Translations under genes and position numbers: made by a program
In this document: piece after piece, positions 26,892-37,639 of the stretch
Layout: every line of letters begins with the position of its first letter
How positions within the stretch are numbered: position 1 is the stretch's first letter
Notes under the pieces: model-generated
What the model saw: only the letters and a program-made list of their open reading frames with translations
The model's database searches: none
What the model was told of the DNA's origin: nothing
Source of the DNA: Paenibacillus dendritiformis
GTDB lineage: Bacteria > Bacillota > Bacilli > Paenibacillales > Paenibacillaceae
Assembly: GCF_945605565.1 (NCBI RefSeq)
Contig: NZ_OX216966.1
Span: 2,305,501 to 2,369,500 of the forward strand
DNA: 64,000 nucleotides
Direction of reading: 5' to 3'

Positions 26892-28175
26892 ATGAAAGCA
26901 ACCTGGGAAAAAATAGAGAAGAACGTTGGGGTATTGGAAGTAGAGGTCGACGCGGAGCGCGTGACGGAAGCGCTGGACCAAGCGTTTAAAAAAGTGTCCA
27001 AGCGTGTGAACGTTCCTGGTTTCCGTAAAGGAAGAGTGCCTCGCCCGATTTTTGAAGCGAAATATGGCGTGGAAAGCCTGTACCAAGACGCCATTGACAT
27101 TATGCTTCCAGAGGCGTATACCCAAGCGGTAAAAGAAACCGACATCAAGCCGGTCGATCAGCCGGATGTCGAAGTGGAACAGATTGGCAAAGGCCAAACG
27201 TTCAAATTCAAAGCGAAAGTAACCGTGAAGCCGGAAGTACAGCTTGGCGAGTACAAAGGCCTTGAAGTGGAAAAACAATCGGTAGAAGTGACGGAAGAAG
27301 AGCTTGACGCTGAACTGAAGCGCATGCAGGAACGTCACGCAGAGCTGATCATCGTCGATGAGGATGTTGCCGCGACAGGCGACAGCGTCGTTATTGACTT
27401 TGAAGGCTTTGTAGACGGGGAAGCATTCGAAGGCGGCAAGGCGGAGCGTTACACGCTTGAGCTGGGCTCCAACAGCTTCATCCCAGGCTTCGAGGATCAA
27501 CTGGTCGGCATGGGAACAGGCGACTTCAAGGATGTCGAAGTGACATTCCCTGAGCACTACCATGCAGAGAACCTGGCCGGCAAGCCAGCCGTTTTCAAGG
27601 TAAAATTGCATGAAATCAAGCGCAAGCAGCTGCCTGCACTTGACGATGAGTTCGCTAAAGACGTAAGCGAGTTCGATACGCTTGAAGAATATAAGGCAGA
27701 CTTGAAGCAGCAGCTTCAATCCCGCAAGGAAAAAGAAGCGGAAGGCGCACGCGAAGCGGCTGTCGTTGACAAAGCGGCAGAGAACGCCGAAGTGGAAATT
27801 CCGCGCGCGATGATCGAGTCTGAAATCCAGCATATGGTGAAAGATCTGGACAACCGCCTGCGGATGCAAGGCATGAACATCGATATGTTCCTGACGCTGT
27901 CCGGCCAGACGATTGCGGATCTGCGCGAGCAAATGCAGAAGGAAGCGGACAAGCGCGTGAAGAACAATCTCGTCCTGGAGCAAATCGCCAAGGAAGAGAA
28001 CCTGTCCATCTCGGACGAAGAGTTGTCTGCTGAATTGGACAAGATGGCCGAAATGTACCAGCGCACAGCTGAAGAAATTCGCGACATCCTGACCAAGAAC
28101 GGTACGCTCGAGAACCTGCGCGAAGAAGCATTGATCCGCAAAACGATTGCATTTTTGGTGGAAAACAGCAAATAA
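26892..28175 (+). CDS. tig: Trigger factor (ribosome-associated chaperone, peptidyl-prolyl isomerase)
   Basis: Trigger factor binds at the ribosomal exit tunnel and protects nascent chains. The 427-residue protein matches the family length. The N-terminal ribosome-binding domain has the signature VPGFRKGRVPR (GFRxGKxP type, residues about 44-54). The FKBP-type isomerase domain spans about 150-245 (GDSVVIDFEGFVDGEAFEGG, FIPGFEDQLVGM). The rest is the helical chaperone domain. The ATG follows tggagggg. It has its own promoter and a strong terminator, separating it from clpP. Confidence 0.97.
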   Translation: MKATWEKIEKNVGVLEVEVDAERVTEALDQAFKKVSKRVNVPGFRKGRVPRPIFEAKYGVESLYQDAIDIMLPEAYTQAVKETDIKPVDQPDVEVEQIGKGQTFKFKAKVTVKPEVQLGEYKGLEVEKQSVEVTEEELDAELKRMQERHAELIIVDEDVAATGDSVVIDFEGFVDGEAFEGGKAERYTLELGSNSFIPGFEDQLVGMGTGDFKDVEVTFPEHYHAENLAGKPAVFKVKLHEIKRKQLPALDDEFAKDVSEFDTLEEYKADLKQQLQSRKEKEAEGAREAAVVDKAAENAEVEIPRAMIESEIQHMVKDLDNRLRMQGMNIDMFLTLSGQTIADLREQMQKEADKRVKNNLVLEQIAKEENLSISDEELSAELDKMAEMYQRTAEEIRDILTKNGTLENLREEALIRKTIAFLVENSK

Positions 28176-28216
28176 TCCAATCACATACGATGTCGCAGCA
28201 ATCTGCTGCTAACAGG

Positions 28217-28256
28217 ATAAGGCACGCACGTTTATTTTTAGCGTGCCTTATTTTTT
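28217..28256 (+). terminator. Terminator of tig
   Basis: ataaggcacgc and gcgtgccttat form an 11-bp stem followed by tttttcctc. Confidence 0.9.
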
Positions 28257-28441
28257 CCTCTGTCGCTCCGTTCTCCCATCATCGCTTCTTGGCATCACGT
28301 AACGTTTCACTGTTCCGTATCGAGTGGTACATATTTATAGGCAGTCTGACGCATGATGAACATAAGCTGCGCCGGATACATATACGGTTGGCGGGAATAG
28401 GCCCCGCTGCCATACATACACTAGTGGTAACTGCTGTGGAA

Positions 28442-28470
28442 ATGACATCTTGTTCAGAAAATGATAAAAT
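28442..28470 (+). promoter_or_regulatory. Candidate sigma-A promoter of clpP
   Basis: ATGACA at 28442 and TAAAAT at 28465 are 17 bp apart and lie 38 bp upstream of the clpP start. No CtsR heptad repeats or CIRCE element is visible beside it. Confidence 0.6.
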
Positions 28471-28508
28471 AGAAATGTATAGCTTTGTAAAGAAAAGAGG
28501 TCGGTACC

Positions 28509-29105
28509 ATGAATTTAATCCCGATGGTCATCGAACAGACAAATCGCGGCGAACGCTCTTACGATATTTATTCGCGCCTGCTGAAGGATCGCATTATTTT
28601 TCTGGGAAGCGCCATTGACGATGATGTGGCCAACAGCATTATCGCGCAGATGCTCTTCCTTCAGGCAGACGATCCGGAGAAGGATATTCATCTGTACATC
28701 AATTCTCCGGGCGGTTCCGTTACGGCGGGGATGGCGATTTATGATACGATGCAGCATATCAAGCCGGATGTATCCACCATCTGCGTCGGTCTGGCGGCAA
28801 GCATGGGCTCGCTGCTGCTGACGGCAGGAGCGCCAGGCAAGCGCATCGCGCTGCCGAATAGCGAGATTATGATTCACCAGCCTCTAGGCGGCGTCCGCGG
28901 GCAAGCGTCCGATATTAAGATTCATGCCGACTGGATTATTAAGACAAGACAGAAGCTGAACCAGATCTATGTAGATCGAACCGGGCAACCGTATGAGAAA
29001 ATCGAACGGGATACCGATCGCGACTACTTCATGAGTGCGGATGAAGCGAAGGCATATGGTCTTGTAGACAGCGTTCTGCATCCGGGAATTCCGGGTTTGA
29101 AGTAA
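28509..29105 (+). CDS. clpP: ATP-dependent Clp protease proteolytic subunit
   Basis: ClpP forms the double-heptameric serine protease chamber served by ClpX. The 198-residue protein has the standard triad: Ser98 in GLAASMGS, His123 in MIHQPLGG and Asp172 in DTDRDYFMS, with the oxyanion Gly-rich segment YINSPGGSV. The start follows agaaaagaggtc. Here clpP lies between tig and clpX, as in Escherichia coli, whereas Bacillus subtilis keeps clpP elsewhere. The gap to clpX is 12 bp, so both subunits come from one transcript. Confidence 0.97.
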   Translation: MNLIPMVIEQTNRGERSYDIYSRLLKDRIIFLGSAIDDDVANSIIAQMLFLQADDPEKDIHLYINSPGGSVTAGMAIYDTMQHIKPDVSTICVGLAASMGSLLLTAGAPGKRIALPNSEIMIHQPLGGVRGQASDIKIHADWIIKTRQKLNQIYVDRTGQPYEKIERDTDRDYFMSADEAKAYGLVDSVLHPGIPGLK

Positions 29106-29117
29106 GGGGGGATAGGA

Positions 29118-30365
29118 ATGTTCAAATTTAACGAGGAGAAGGGCCAATTGAAGTGTTCTTTTTGTGGCAAGTCCCAGGAGCAAGTTCGTAAGCTGGTCGC
29201 GGGACCAGGCGTATATATATGTGATGAGTGCATCGAGCTCTGCACGGAGATCGTGGAGGAAGAGCTCGGTCACGAGGAAGAGATCGATCTGAAAGACATT
29301 CCGAAGCCGAAGGAGATCCGCGCGATTCTGGATCAATATGTCATCGGCCAGGATCAAGCGAAGAAATCGCTGTCGGTAGCGGTATACAATCATTACAAGC
29401 GAATTAACAGCCAGAACAAAACCGAGGATGTCGAGCTGCAGAAGAGCAACATTTTGCTTGTCGGACCGACCGGGTCCGGGAAGACGCTGCTTGCGCAGAC
29501 GATGGCCAAAATTTTGAATGTGCCGTTTGCCATTGCGGACGCGACGTCGTTGACCGAAGCCGGATATGTCGGCGAAGATGTCGAGAACATTTTGCTGAAG
29601 CTGATTCAGGCTGCGGACTACGATGTTGAGAAGGCGGAGCGGGGCATCATTTATATCGACGAGATTGACAAGGTGGCGCGCAAGTCCGAGAACCCTTCGA
29701 TTACGAGAGATGTGTCCGGGGAAGGCGTACAGCAGGCGCTTCTCAAGATTTTGGAAGGAACGGTTGCTTCGGTGCCGCCTCAAGGCGGACGCAAGCATCC
29801 GCATCAAGAGTTCATCCAGATCGACACGACGAATATTCTGTTCATTTGCGGCGGCGCGTTCGACGGGCTGGAGCAAATTATTAAGCGCCGTGTCGGCAAG
29901 AAGATTATCGGCTTCAATGCGGATGGCATGCAGAAGGATCTGAAGGCGGGCGAGTACTTGACGTTGACGCTGCCGGAAGACCTGCTCAAATTCGGTCTTA
30001 TTCCGGAATTCGTCGGCCGCTTGCCGGTCATCTCGACCTTGGAGCCATTGGATGAGAATACACTGGTCCGCATCTTGAGCGAGCCGAAGAACGCGCTGAC
30101 GAAGCAGTATCAGAAGCTGCTGGAGATGGACAACGTGAAGCTTGAATTCGAGCCGAGCGCGCTGGAAGCCATTGCTCTGGAAGCGATCAAGCGGAATACG
30201 GGAGCACGCGGACTCCGTGCCATTATCGAAGGCATCATGCTGGACGTAATGTACGAAGTGCCGTCGCGGGATGATATTACGACCTGCGTCATTACCGAGC
30301 AAGTCGTGCGCGAACGAATGATTCCGGAACTGACGACGGATAAGAAGCAGGAGGAAAGCGCCTAA
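29118..30365 (+). CDS. clpX: ATP-dependent Clp protease ATP-binding subunit ClpX
   Basis: ClpX is the AAA+ unfoldase that recognises substrates and feeds ClpP. The N-terminal zinc-binding domain is intact ([13 protein letters not shown] ... ICDECIELC). Walker A is [13 protein letters not shown] (about residue 118), Walker [14 protein letters not shown], and the ClpP-docking IGF-type loop is present as KIIGFNAD. The length, 415 residues, is typical. The ATG follows aaggggggata. Confidence 0.97.
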   Translation: MFKFNEEKGQLKCSFCGKSQEQVRKLVAGPGVYICDECIELCTEIVEEELGHEEEIDLKDIPKPKEIRAILDQYVIGQDQAKKSLSVAVYNHYKRINSQNKTEDVELQKSNILLVGPTGSGKTLLAQTMAKILNVPFAIADATSLTEAGYVGEDVENILLKLIQAADYDVEKAERGIIYIDEIDKVARKSENPSITRDVSGEGVQQALLKILEGTVASVPPQGGRKHPHQEFIQIDTTNILFICGGAFDGLEQIIKRRVGKKIIGFNADGMQKDLKAGEYLTLTLPEDLLKFGLIPEFVGRLPVISTLEPLDENTLVRILSEPKNALTKQYQKLLEMDNVKLEFEPSALEAIALEAIKRNTGARGLRAIIEGIMLDVMYEVPSRDDITTCVITEQVVRERMIPELTTDKKQEESA

Positions 30366-30406
30366 TCGGCGCTTTTCCGTCCGTTTCCGGCATGGGAGAG
30401 AATGAT

Positions 30407-31504
30407 ATGTATTTGCGACATCAGACAAGACCTGTACAAGTAGGCAACGTTACGATTGGCGGAAGCAATGACGTCATCATTCAGAGCATGTGCACCACGA
30501 AGACGGCGGATGTTCAGGCGACCGTAGCCGAGATTCACCGGCTGGAAGAAGCGGGATGCCAGATCGTGCGCGTCACGGTGAACAATGAAGAAGCGGCGGA
30601 AGCGATCAAGGAGATTAAGAAGCAGATCTCGATTCCGCTTGTCGCTGACATTCATTTCGACTATCGCCTGGCGTTGAAGGCGATTGAGAACGGCATCGAC
30701 AAGGTCCGCATCAATCCGGGCAACATCGGCCGCCGCCACAAAGTCGAAGCTGTCGTCCAAGCATGCAAAGAACGGGGAATTCCGATCCGGATCGGCGTCA
30801 ATGCCGGTTCATTGGAACATCATCTGCTGGAGAAATACGGGTATCCAACGCCTGAAGCGATGGTCGAGAGCGCGCTGTTTCATATCGGAATTTTGGAAGA
30901 GCTGGATTTCCACGATATTATCGTCTCGCTCAAGGCTTCGGATGTGCCGATGGCCATTGCCGCTTACACGAAGGCTGCGGAAGTCATTCCTTATCCTCTT
31001 CATCTGGGAATTACGGAAGCCGGAACGCTCTTCTCCGGAACGATCAAGAGCGCTGCCGGTCTCGGCGCGCTGCTCTCGCTGGGCATTGGATCTACCGTGC
31101 GCGTCAGCCTGAGCGCCGATCCGGTCGAGGAAGTGAAGGTGGCCCGCGAATTGCTCAAATCGTTCGGGCTCATCTCGAATGCGGCGACGCTGGTCTCTTG
31201 TCCGACCTGCGGCCGTCTGGACATCGATCTGTTCTCGATTGCCAATGAGGTCGAAGAATATATATCGAAGATCAAGGTGCCGATCAAAGTATCGGTGCTC
31301 GGATGCGCCGTCAACGGGCCGGGTGAGGCTCGCGAGGCGGATATCGGCATTGCCGGGGCGCGCGGCGAGGGATTGTTGTTCCGGTACGGAGAGATGATCC
31401 GCAAAGTGCCTGAATCGGAAATGGTCGCGGAATTGAAAAAAGAAATCGATCACATTGTCGCGGAGTATGAGCGGACCGGTCAGATTCCGGGACGCAAGCA
31501 TTAA
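30407..31504 (+). CDS. ispG: 4-hydroxy-3-methylbut-2-enyl diphosphate synthase (flavodoxin)
   Basis: IspG carries out the penultimate step of the MEP isoprenoid pathway using a 4Fe-4S cluster. The start ATG at 30407 ([14 protein letters not shown]...) has gggagag upstream and gives 365 residues; an ATG at 30392 in the same frame lies before that site. The three cluster ligands are visible in VSCPTCGR and [13 protein letters not shown], and the TIM-barrel part shows [14 protein letters not shown] and [10 protein letters not shown]. It follows clpX by 41 bp, an uncommon neighbour that may be read through from the clp promoter. Confidence 0.96.
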   Translation: MYLRHQTRPVQVGNVTIGGSNDVIIQSMCTTKTADVQATVAEIHRLEEAGCQIVRVTVNNEEAAEAIKEIKKQISIPLVADIHFDYRLALKAIENGIDKVRINPGNIGRRHKVEAVVQACKERGIPIRIGVNAGSLEHHLLEKYGYPTPEAMVESALFHIGILEELDFHDIIVSLKASDVPMAIAAYTKAAEVIPYPLHLGITEAGTLFSGTIKSAAGLGALLSLGIGSTVRVSLSADPVEEVKVARELLKSFGLISNAATLVSCPTCGRLDIDLFSIANEVEEYISKIKVPIKVSVLGCAVNGPGEAREADIGIAGARGEGLLFRYGEMIRKVPESEMVAELKKEIDHIVAEYERTGQIPGRKH

Positions 31505-31523
31505 GCGAATTGATATACAGAGA

Positions 31524-31549
31524 AGCCGGCGCATCGTGCGCCGGCTTTC
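31524..31549. terminator. Bidirectional terminator between ispG and the bactofilin gene
   Basis: agccggcgca and tgcgccggct form a perfect 10-bp stem around tcg, followed by ttct on the plus strand. Confidence 0.8.
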
Positions 31550-31566
31550 TTGTTCGTATGTAAGGG

Positions 31567-31986
31567 CTAGGCGCCGTTCTCACTGGCGGATACGGCCGCG
31601 GTGCTGTTGGGCGTGACGGAAGCTGAGGCGGAGGCCTTCTTCGCATCGCCCATGGAGCTCGTTCCATTGAATTGCCCGCCGTCCTTAATAATGAAGGCGG
31701 AGCAGGTCGCGTTGCCGTTCAGCTGCCCGGTCGATTCGATGAGAAGGGAGCCGGAGGCAATCACATCACCGGTCAGCGAGCCGGCGATAACGACGCTCAC
31801 TCCTTCCACGTCAGCGTATACAACGCCCGTCTCCCCAATCGTAATATTGCGGCTGCACCGGATCGAGCCGCGTATGCGCCCCTCTATTCGCAGATCCGTC
31901 TCGCAATCCACCGTTCCTTCCAATGTGGTCGCCTGACCGATTAACGTGTCTGTGCCAGGCGGTCTTTTTTCTTTTCTGGAAAACAT
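31567..31986 (-). CDS. Bactofilin (polymer-forming cytoskeletal protein)
   Basis: 139 residues. A short polar N terminus (MFSRKEKRPPGTD) precedes the right-handed beta-helix core (LIGQATTLEGTVDCETDLRIEGRI...GSIRCSRNITIGETGVV...AGSLTGDVIASGSLLIESTGQLNGNATC). The tail is Ser/Ala-rich and probably disordered. Bactofilins form membrane-associated filaments involved in cell shape. It sits 33 bp downstream of an M23 peptidase gene, a pairing known in several bacteria where the filament positions the cell wall hydrolase. Confidence 0.92.
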   Translation of the reverse strand: MFSRKEKRPPGTDTLIGQATTLEGTVDCETDLRIEGRIRGSIRCSRNITIGETGVVYADVEGVSVVIAGSLTGDVIASGSLLIESTGQLNGNATCSAFIIKDGGQFNGTSSMGDAKKASASASVTPNSTAAVSASENGA

Positions 31987-32019
31987 GTCTCTGCCCCTCT
32001 CTTGTCATTTGACATTTCT

Positions 32020-33036
32020 CTACTTGTCTCCGGAACCGATATAGATGGCGGGATCGACCGCCTCTTCGCCTTGGCGGACCTCGAAATGCAAGTGAGCCCC
32101 GGTACTTCTGCCGGTCGAGCCCATCTTGCCGATTACCTGCCCCTTTTTCACCTGCTCTCCGGAACGGACGCCGCGCTCGCTGAGATGAAGGTAGCGGGTA
32201 GTCAGCGATGAACCGTGATCGATGATAAGGTAGTTGCCCTTCATCTTGTCGTGATTCGAAGCGATGACTTTGCCGTCTGCCGCGGCGTAGACGGGATCCC
32301 CCTTGTCCCCTCCAATATCGAGCCCGGCATGGAACGCGCTGCTTCCATAGAACGGGTCGGAGCGGCTGCCGAAGCGGGATGTAATATAGGTGCTGTCCGT
32401 CGGCCAGAAGGTAGGGGTGGAATCGAGCCGCTGCTTGAATGTCTCGGCTTGCGCCAACAGGGCGGGAATCGTCGTCATCCAGTCCCGCCATGTCGCTTCC
32501 ATCCGGCGCAACTGCCGATGTGTATCTGCCAATGAATTCGAGGTAGCAGTCAGCGGATGAAGGCGGGAATCAGAGGGCGCGTCATCGGACAGCCTCTGAA
32601 TATATTCACCGCCTACGGGAAGCCGACCAGCTTCGCCCAGCGAAAATGTCTTGCCGGTGGAAGAACCTGCCGGCGACTGTACCGCTTCTCCGGAGGCGCT
32701 CAAGTATTGCTTCAACTGCTGCTCCCATTTCGCCACTTGATCCATTCGCTCCTTCATCCGATTCGATTCGGTCATAATCGCGGATAATTGGCGGTGGGCG
32801 GTCGCAAGCTGCTCCTGCTTCTCCGTTATATCTGATTCCAGCTTCGCCTGCTGCACGCGCATGGCGTTCATCGATGCCGTCTGGGCGATGACAAGAGTTA
32901 TTGCTGCCGTGATCGAGACAATGATCGCAATGCCGGCAACCGTGATGAGCAGCGCCGGAATGCTGAACTGAACCGCCGGGCGGTCAGCCCCGCGAATCAG
33001 CATCCACGTCCAACGCTTGCTGCGCTTCGTAGCCAT
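32020..33036 (-). CDS. M23-family cell wall metallopeptidase with membrane anchor and coiled coil
   Basis: The ATG at 33036 (MATKRSKRWTWMLIRGADRP...) follows caggaggatat and gives 338 residues; an upstream extension is unsupported. One transmembrane helix (about residues 24-46) is followed by a coiled coil (QAKLESDITEKQEQLATAHRQLS...) and a C-terminal LytM domain with the zinc ligands in FHAGLDIGGDKGDPV and the GAHLHFEVRQG motif. It is expected to cut peptidoglycan cross-bridges on the outer face of the membrane. It is first gene of a two-gene operon with the bactofilin. Confidence 0.92.
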   Translation of the reverse strand: MATKRSKRWTWMLIRGADRPAVQFSIPALLITVAGIAIIVSITAAITLVIAQTASMNAMRVQQAKLESDITEKQEQLATAHRQLSAIMTESNRMKERMDQVAKWEQQLKQYLSASGEAVQSPAGSSTGKTFSLGEAGRLPVGGEYIQRLSDDAPSDSRLHPLTATSNSLADTHRQLRRMEATWRDWMTTIPALLAQAETFKQRLDSTPTFWPTDSTYITSRFGSRSDPFYGSSAFHAGLDIGGDKGDPVYAAADGKVIASNHDKMKGNYLIIDHGSSLTTRYLHLSERGVRSGEQVKKGQVIGKMGSTGRSTGAHLHFEVRQGEEAVDPAIYIGSGDK

Positions 33037-33102
33037 TTGCCATATCCTCCTGGATGGATAAAGATAATCGGGAAAACGGAACGCTCTCCTTACAACACTC
33101 CT

Positions 33103-33130
33103 ATTGTACATGAGGTGTAGTAAAATGTAA
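33103..33130 (-). promoter_or_regulatory. Candidate promoter of the M23-bactofilin operon
   Basis: Read on the minus strand, TTACAT (33130-33125) and TACAAT (33108-33103) are 16 bp apart, about 65 bp upstream of the peptidase start. Confidence 0.45.
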
Positions 33131-33316
33131 CCAATTTCTTGGAAAGTTTTGACGATTGTTCACGATACATGCGGAGATTTGTCTTGCAGAGAGCTTATCA
33201 TTTCTCATTCCCACTTCGGGAGCCACTTATAATGCACCCGGCAAAGGGTAATACTACCAAGTATTGAACTTTACCGGATTTCTTGCGCCATGGGGCCGCT
33301 ACGGGAGGATGAAACG

Positions 33317-35047
33317 ATGAATTTAAGTATTATATTGATGTTGATTAACGCGTTTTTTGCCGTTGTAATCGGGATATATTTCTGGAATCTGCTGCGGAAC
33401 CAGAAGGGCAACCGGACTGCTGTCGACCGCGAATCGAAAAAGGAGATGGATAAGCTGAACAAGCTGCGCTCCATCTCGCTGACGAAGCCGTTGGCAGAGA
33501 AGACGAGACCGACCACGATGAACGACATCGTCGGACAGCGTGACGGCTTGAAGGCGCTCAAGGCCGCGCTGTGCAGCTCGAATCCACAGCATGTGATCGT
33601 GTACGGCCCGCCCGGCGTCGGCAAGACGGCGGCTGCCCGCGTCGTGCTGGAGGAGGCGAAAAAGAATCCAAGCTCTCCATTTACGAAGGAAGCCAAATTC
33701 ACCGAGATCGATGCGACGACCGCCCGGTTCGACGAGCGGGGAATCGCCGATCCGCTTATCGGTTCCGTTCATGATCCGATCTATCAGGGAGCCGGAGCGA
33801 TGGGCGTCGCCGGCATTCCCCAGCCGAAGCCGGGCGCCGTCACGAAGGCGCATGGAGGGATGCTGTTCATCGATGAGATCGGCGAACTTCATCCGATTCA
33901 GATGAATAAGCTGCTCAAGGTGCTCGAGGATCGGAAAGTGTTTCTGGAGAGCGCCTACTACAATTCGGAGGATTCCAATATTCCGACATACATCCATGAC
34001 ATATTCCAGAACGGCCTTCCGGCCGATTTCCGCCTCGTCGGCGCGACGACGCGTTCCCCGCAGGAACTGCCCCCTGCGCTGCGTTCGCGCTGCATGGAGG
34101 TCTATTTCCGCCCGCTGCTGCCTGCGGAAATTGAGTCGATAGCCGAGCATGCGGTGCGCAAGATCGGATTTCCGCCGTCTGAAGCTGCGGTTAATATGGT
34201 GAAGCGCTATGCCACGAACGGCCGGGAAGCGGTCAACATGATCCAGCTTGCTGCCGGTCTGGCGATGTCCGAGGGGCGTTCGGCCATTGAGGGCGCCGAT
34301 GTGGAATGGGTCGCGAACAGCAGCCAGATTCCGCCGCGCCCGGACCGGAAGGTGCCCTCTGAGCCGCAGATTGGCCTGGTGAACGGGTTGGCTGTCTACG
34401 GACCTAGCATGGGCGCGCTGCTGGAGATCGAGGTGAACTCGATTCGGGTTAAAAATGGCACCGGCACCTACACGATTACCGGCGTCGTGGATGAAGAGGA
34501 GCTGGGCGGCGGCAGCCGCACCCTGCGCCGCAAAAGCATGGCCAAAGGCTCGGTCGAGAATGTGCTTACGGTGCTGCGCAGCCTGGGCTACGAACCGTCC
34601 AATTACGATCTGCATATCAATTTCCCGGGAGGATCGCCGGTTGACGGCCCTTCGGCCGGGGTAGCGATGGTCATCGCGATCGCGTCCGCGATGAACCAGT
34701 GGCCGGTAGACAATAAGCTGGCGATGACCGGGGAGATCAGCATCCATGGCCGGGTCAAGCCGGTTGGCGGCGTGCTGGCGAAGGTGGAAGCCGCCTTCCA
34801 GGCGGGGGCGACGCGCGTGCTTATCCCGAAGGAGAACTGGCTCGAAATATTCTCCGACCTGGAGGGAGGACTGCAGGTCATTCCGATTGAGCATGTGGAC
34901 GAAGCGTTCGCTCACACCTTCGGCCATGTGATGGAAGAAGGGGCGCATCCGGCGGCGAAGCCTTATGAACGGGCAGCGGGGGCGGCAATGCCGCTGCTTC
35001 ATGCGGAAGCATCCGAGAAGGGAGCCCATCCTGAATCGAAGGGATGA
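33317..35047 (+). CDS. lonB: Membrane-anchored ATP-dependent protease LonB
   Basis: The ATG at 33317 follows cgggaggatgaaac and gives 576 residues, slightly longer than Bacillus subtilis LonB (552). An N-terminal membrane helix (residues about 4-24) replaces the substrate-binding domain of LonA. Walker A is [13 protein letters not shown], Walker B MLFIDEIGELH, and the Ser-Lys dyad is Ser446 (DGPSAGVAM) with Lys489 (GGVLAKVEAA), 43 residues apart as in other Lon enzymes. In Bacillus LonB is made in the forespore; the promoter here was not resolved. The C-terminal 40 residues form an Ala/His-rich tail not needed for the fold. Confidence 0.95.
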   Translation: MNLSIILMLINAFFAVVIGIYFWNLLRNQKGNRTAVDRESKKEMDKLNKLRSISLTKPLAEKTRPTTMNDIVGQRDGLKALKAALCSSNPQHVIVYGPPGVGKTAAARVVLEEAKKNPSSPFTKEAKFTEIDATTARFDERGIADPLIGSVHDPIYQGAGAMGVAGIPQPKPGAVTKAHGGMLFIDEIGELHPIQMNKLLKVLEDRKVFLESAYYNSEDSNIPTYIHDIFQNGLPADFRLVGATTRSPQELPPALRSRCMEVYFRPLLPAEIESIAEHAVRKIGFPPSEAAVNMVKRYATNGREAVNMIQLAAGLAMSEGRSAIEGADVEWVANSSQIPPRPDRKVPSEPQIGLVNGLAVYGPSMGALLEIEVNSIRVKNGTGTYTITGVVDEEELGGGSRTLRRKSMAKGSVENVLTVLRSLGYEPSNYDLHINFPGGSPVDGPSAGVAMVIAIASAMNQWPVDNKLAMTGEISIHGRVKPVGGVLAKVEAAFQAGATRVLIPKENWLEIFSDLEGGLQVIPIEHVDEAFAHTFGHVMEEGAHPAAKPYERAAGAAMPLLHAEASEKGAHPESKG

Positions 35048-35136
35048 GGGCAGGAAATTGGAGTTTTGCTTGAACATTTGATAAAATATTGGTTACATGT
35101 GCATTTACAACAAGCATAACCATGGGGGTGCGATCG

Positions 35137-37464
35137 ATGGGGCTTAAACCTATAAAAAGTCGGCGTCTGCCTCTTCTGCCGCTGAGAGGATTGCTCGTAT
35201 ACCCGAGCATGGTGCTTCATCTTGATGTCGGGCGTGACAAATCGGTCAAGGCGCTGGAGCAGGCCATGATGGAGGATCAGATGCTGCTGCTGTGCTCCCA
35301 GTCCGAGGTGAGCATCGAAGAGCCGTCTCAGGAAGACATCTATCGCATTGGAACGATAGCCAAGGTGCGCCAAATGCTGCGTCTGCCGAATAGCACCATC
35401 CGGGTGCTGGTCGAAGGCGTGGAGCGTGCGGAAATCGCAGAATATGTGCCGAATGACGAATATTACGAGGTCAACGCGACGCCGCTGCAGGATGAAGATC
35501 ACGGGACTTCATCCGAGACGGAAGCCTTGATGCGAATGGTATTAACGCAGTTCGAGAACTATGTCCATATGTCGAAGAAAGTGACACCGGAGACGCTGAC
35601 GGCCGTGACCGATATTTCGGAGCCGGGGCGTCTGGCGGATGTCATCGCCAGCCATCTCCCGTTGAAGATGAAGGATAAGCAGGAGCTGCTCGAGACCGTC
35701 TCCGCCGCCGGGAGGTTGAACAAGCTGCTCCAAATGCTGAACAACGAGAGCGAAGTGCTGGAGCTGGAGAAGAAGATCAACCAGCGCGTCAAGAAGCAGA
35801 TGGAGAAGACGCAAAAAGAATATTATTTGCGGGAGCAGATGAAGGCGATTCAGAAGGAGCTCGGCGACAAGGAAGGACGTGCCGGCGAGATCGAGGAGCT
35901 GCGTTCGCAGCTGGCTGAACTGGAAGCCCCCGACAAGGTGAAGGACAAAATCCAGAAGGAAATCGATCGTCTGGAGAAGATGCCTTCCACTTCGGCGGAA
36001 GGATCGGTAATCCGCAACTATATTGACTGGTTATTCCTTATTCCATGGTCCAAGCGCACGGAAGACGATCTTGACCTCCACAAGGCGGAATCCATCCTGG
36101 ATGAAGATCATTACGGCCTTGATAAGCCGAAGGAGCGGGTGCTGGAGTATTTGGCTGTGCAGCAGATGGTGAAGCGGATGAAGGGCCCGATCCTGTGTCT
36201 GGTTGGCCCTCCGGGTGTCGGGAAGACTTCGCTTGCCCGCTCCATCGCCAAGTCGCTCGGGCGCCAGTTCATTCGCATCTCGCTCGGCGGCGTGCGCGAT
36301 GAAGCGGAGATCCGCGGCCATCGGCGCACCTATGTGGGGGCGATGCCAGGACGCATCGTGCAGGCGATGAAGAATGCAGGGACGATGAACCCGGTCCTGC
36401 TCCTAGACGAGATCGACAAGATGGCTTCCGATTTCCGCGGTGATCCGGCTTCCGCCCTGCTAGAGGTGCTGGATCCGGAGCAGAATAATGCGTTCAGCGA
36501 TCACTTTGTCGAGCTGCCGGTCGATTTGTCTCATGTCATGTTCGTAACGACGGCCAATGCAGTACATAATATTCCGCGTCCGCTGCTGGACCGGATGGAG
36601 CTGATCTCGCTCTCGGGATATACGGAGCTGGAGAAGCTCGAGATAGCGTCCCGCCATCTGCTGCCGAAGCAGAAGCGGGAGCATGGGTTCGAAGACGAGC
36701 AGCTGCATGTCGAAGAAGGCGTCGTGCGCCGGGTCATCCGGGAATATACCCGGGAGGCTGGCGTAAGGCAGCTGGAGCAGCAGTTAGCCGCGCTGTGCCG
36801 CAAAGCGGCGCGGATGATTGTATCGGATGGCGTAACGGAAGTGACGATTCAAGCCGATGAGCTAACCGACTACTTGGGCGTTCCCAAATACCGTTATGGC
36901 CTGGCGGAGCAGCATAATCAGGTGGGTACGGTCACCGGACTGGCCTGGACGGAGGTTGGCGGCGACACCCTCAATGTTGAAGTGAGCGTCGTGCCGGGCA
37001 CCGGCAAGCTGCTGCTGACCGGCAAGCTGGGCGACGTGATGAAGGAATCCGCCCAGGCCGCGTTCAGCTACATCCGTTCCAGAGCAGCCGAATTCCATCT
37101 GGAATCCGATTTCCATGAGAAGGCCGACATTCATATTCACGTGCCCGAAGGAGCGATTCCGAAGGACGGCCCGTCGGCGGGAATTACGATGGCGACGGCT
37201 CTCGTCTCGGCGCTGACGAACCGCTATGTCTCGAAAGATGTGGCGATGACCGGGGAGATTACGCTCCGCGGCCGGGTTCTGCCGATCGGGGGCTTGAAGG
37301 AGAAGTCACTTGCCGCTTTGCGCGCCGGCATCAAGACCGTCATTTATCCAGCTGAGAATATGCGGGACTTGAACGATATACCGGAGAGCGTGCGCCAAGA
37401 GATGACATTCATACCGGCGGCGCACATGGATGAAGTGCTGCAGCATGCCTTGCTGGCGCAGTAA
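35137..37464 (+). CDS. lonA: ATP-dependent protease La (LonA)
   Basis: LonA degrades misfolded and short-lived regulatory proteins in the cytoplasm. The ATG at 35137 lies after catgggggtgc and gives 775 residues. Order of domains: LON substrate domain ([23 protein letters not shown]), coiled helical linker, AAA+ module with [15 protein letters not shown] and [18 protein letters not shown], and protease domain with Ser680 ([10 protein letters not shown]) and Lys723 ([10 protein letters not shown]). It follows lonB by 89 bp. Downstream a strong terminator isolates it from the repeat arrays and ysxC. Confidence 0.97.
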   Translation: MGLKPIKSRRLPLLPLRGLLVYPSMVLHLDVGRDKSVKALEQAMMEDQMLLLCSQSEVSIEEPSQEDIYRIGTIAKVRQMLRLPNSTIRVLVEGVERAEIAEYVPNDEYYEVNATPLQDEDHGTSSETEALMRMVLTQFENYVHMSKKVTPETLTAVTDISEPGRLADVIASHLPLKMKDKQELLETVSAAGRLNKLLQMLNNESEVLELEKKINQRVKKQMEKTQKEYYLREQMKAIQKELGDKEGRAGEIEELRSQLAELEAPDKVKDKIQKEIDRLEKMPSTSAEGSVIRNYIDWLFLIPWSKRTEDDLDLHKAESILDEDHYGLDKPKERVLEYLAVQQMVKRMKGPILCLVGPPGVGKTSLARSIAKSLGRQFIRISLGGVRDEAEIRGHRRTYVGAMPGRIVQAMKNAGTMNPVLLLDEIDKMASDFRGDPASALLEVLDPEQNNAFSDHFVELPVDLSHVMFVTTANAVHNIPRPLLDRMELISLSGYTELEKLEIASRHLLPKQKREHGFEDEQLHVEEGVVRRVIREYTREAGVRQLEQQLAALCRKAARMIVSDGVTEVTIQADELTDYLGVPKYRYGLAEQHNQVGTVTGLAWTEVGGDTLNVEVSVVPGTGKLLLTGKLGDVMKESAQAAFSYIRSRAAEFHLESDFHEKADIHIHVPEGAIPKDGPSAGITMATALVSALTNRYVSKDVAMTGEITLRGRVLPIGGLKEKSLAALRAGIKTVIYPAENMRDLNDIPESVRQEMTFIPAAHMDEVLQHALLAQ

Positions 37465-37580
37465 GGCTAAGCCTAGGCCAGTGCAGCGGGAACCTCAGAA
37501 GAGGTAGCCCAGCAGAGGCCGAGGAAGCGATGGACGCATATTTATCCTAATTGATGAATAGTCGCATACGCACCATCACG

Positions 37581-37615
37581 TACCGTCCGGCACCAATCCG
37601 GACGGTATTTTTTTC
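37581..37615 (+). terminator. Terminator of lonA
   Basis: taccgtccgg and ccggacggta form a perfect 10-bp stem with a 7-base loop, followed by eight Ts. Confidence 0.9.
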
Positions 37616-37639
37616 GATAATAAGATGCTGTTGGTCTGT

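Noticed and set aside
28176..28508. CtsR or CIRCE heat-shock operator before clpP
   Set aside because: No heptad GGTCAAA repeats or CIRCE inverted repeat found in the interval.
33323..35077. 584-residue minus-strand ORF opposite lonB
   Set aside because: Antisense shadow of a clear Lon protease gene.
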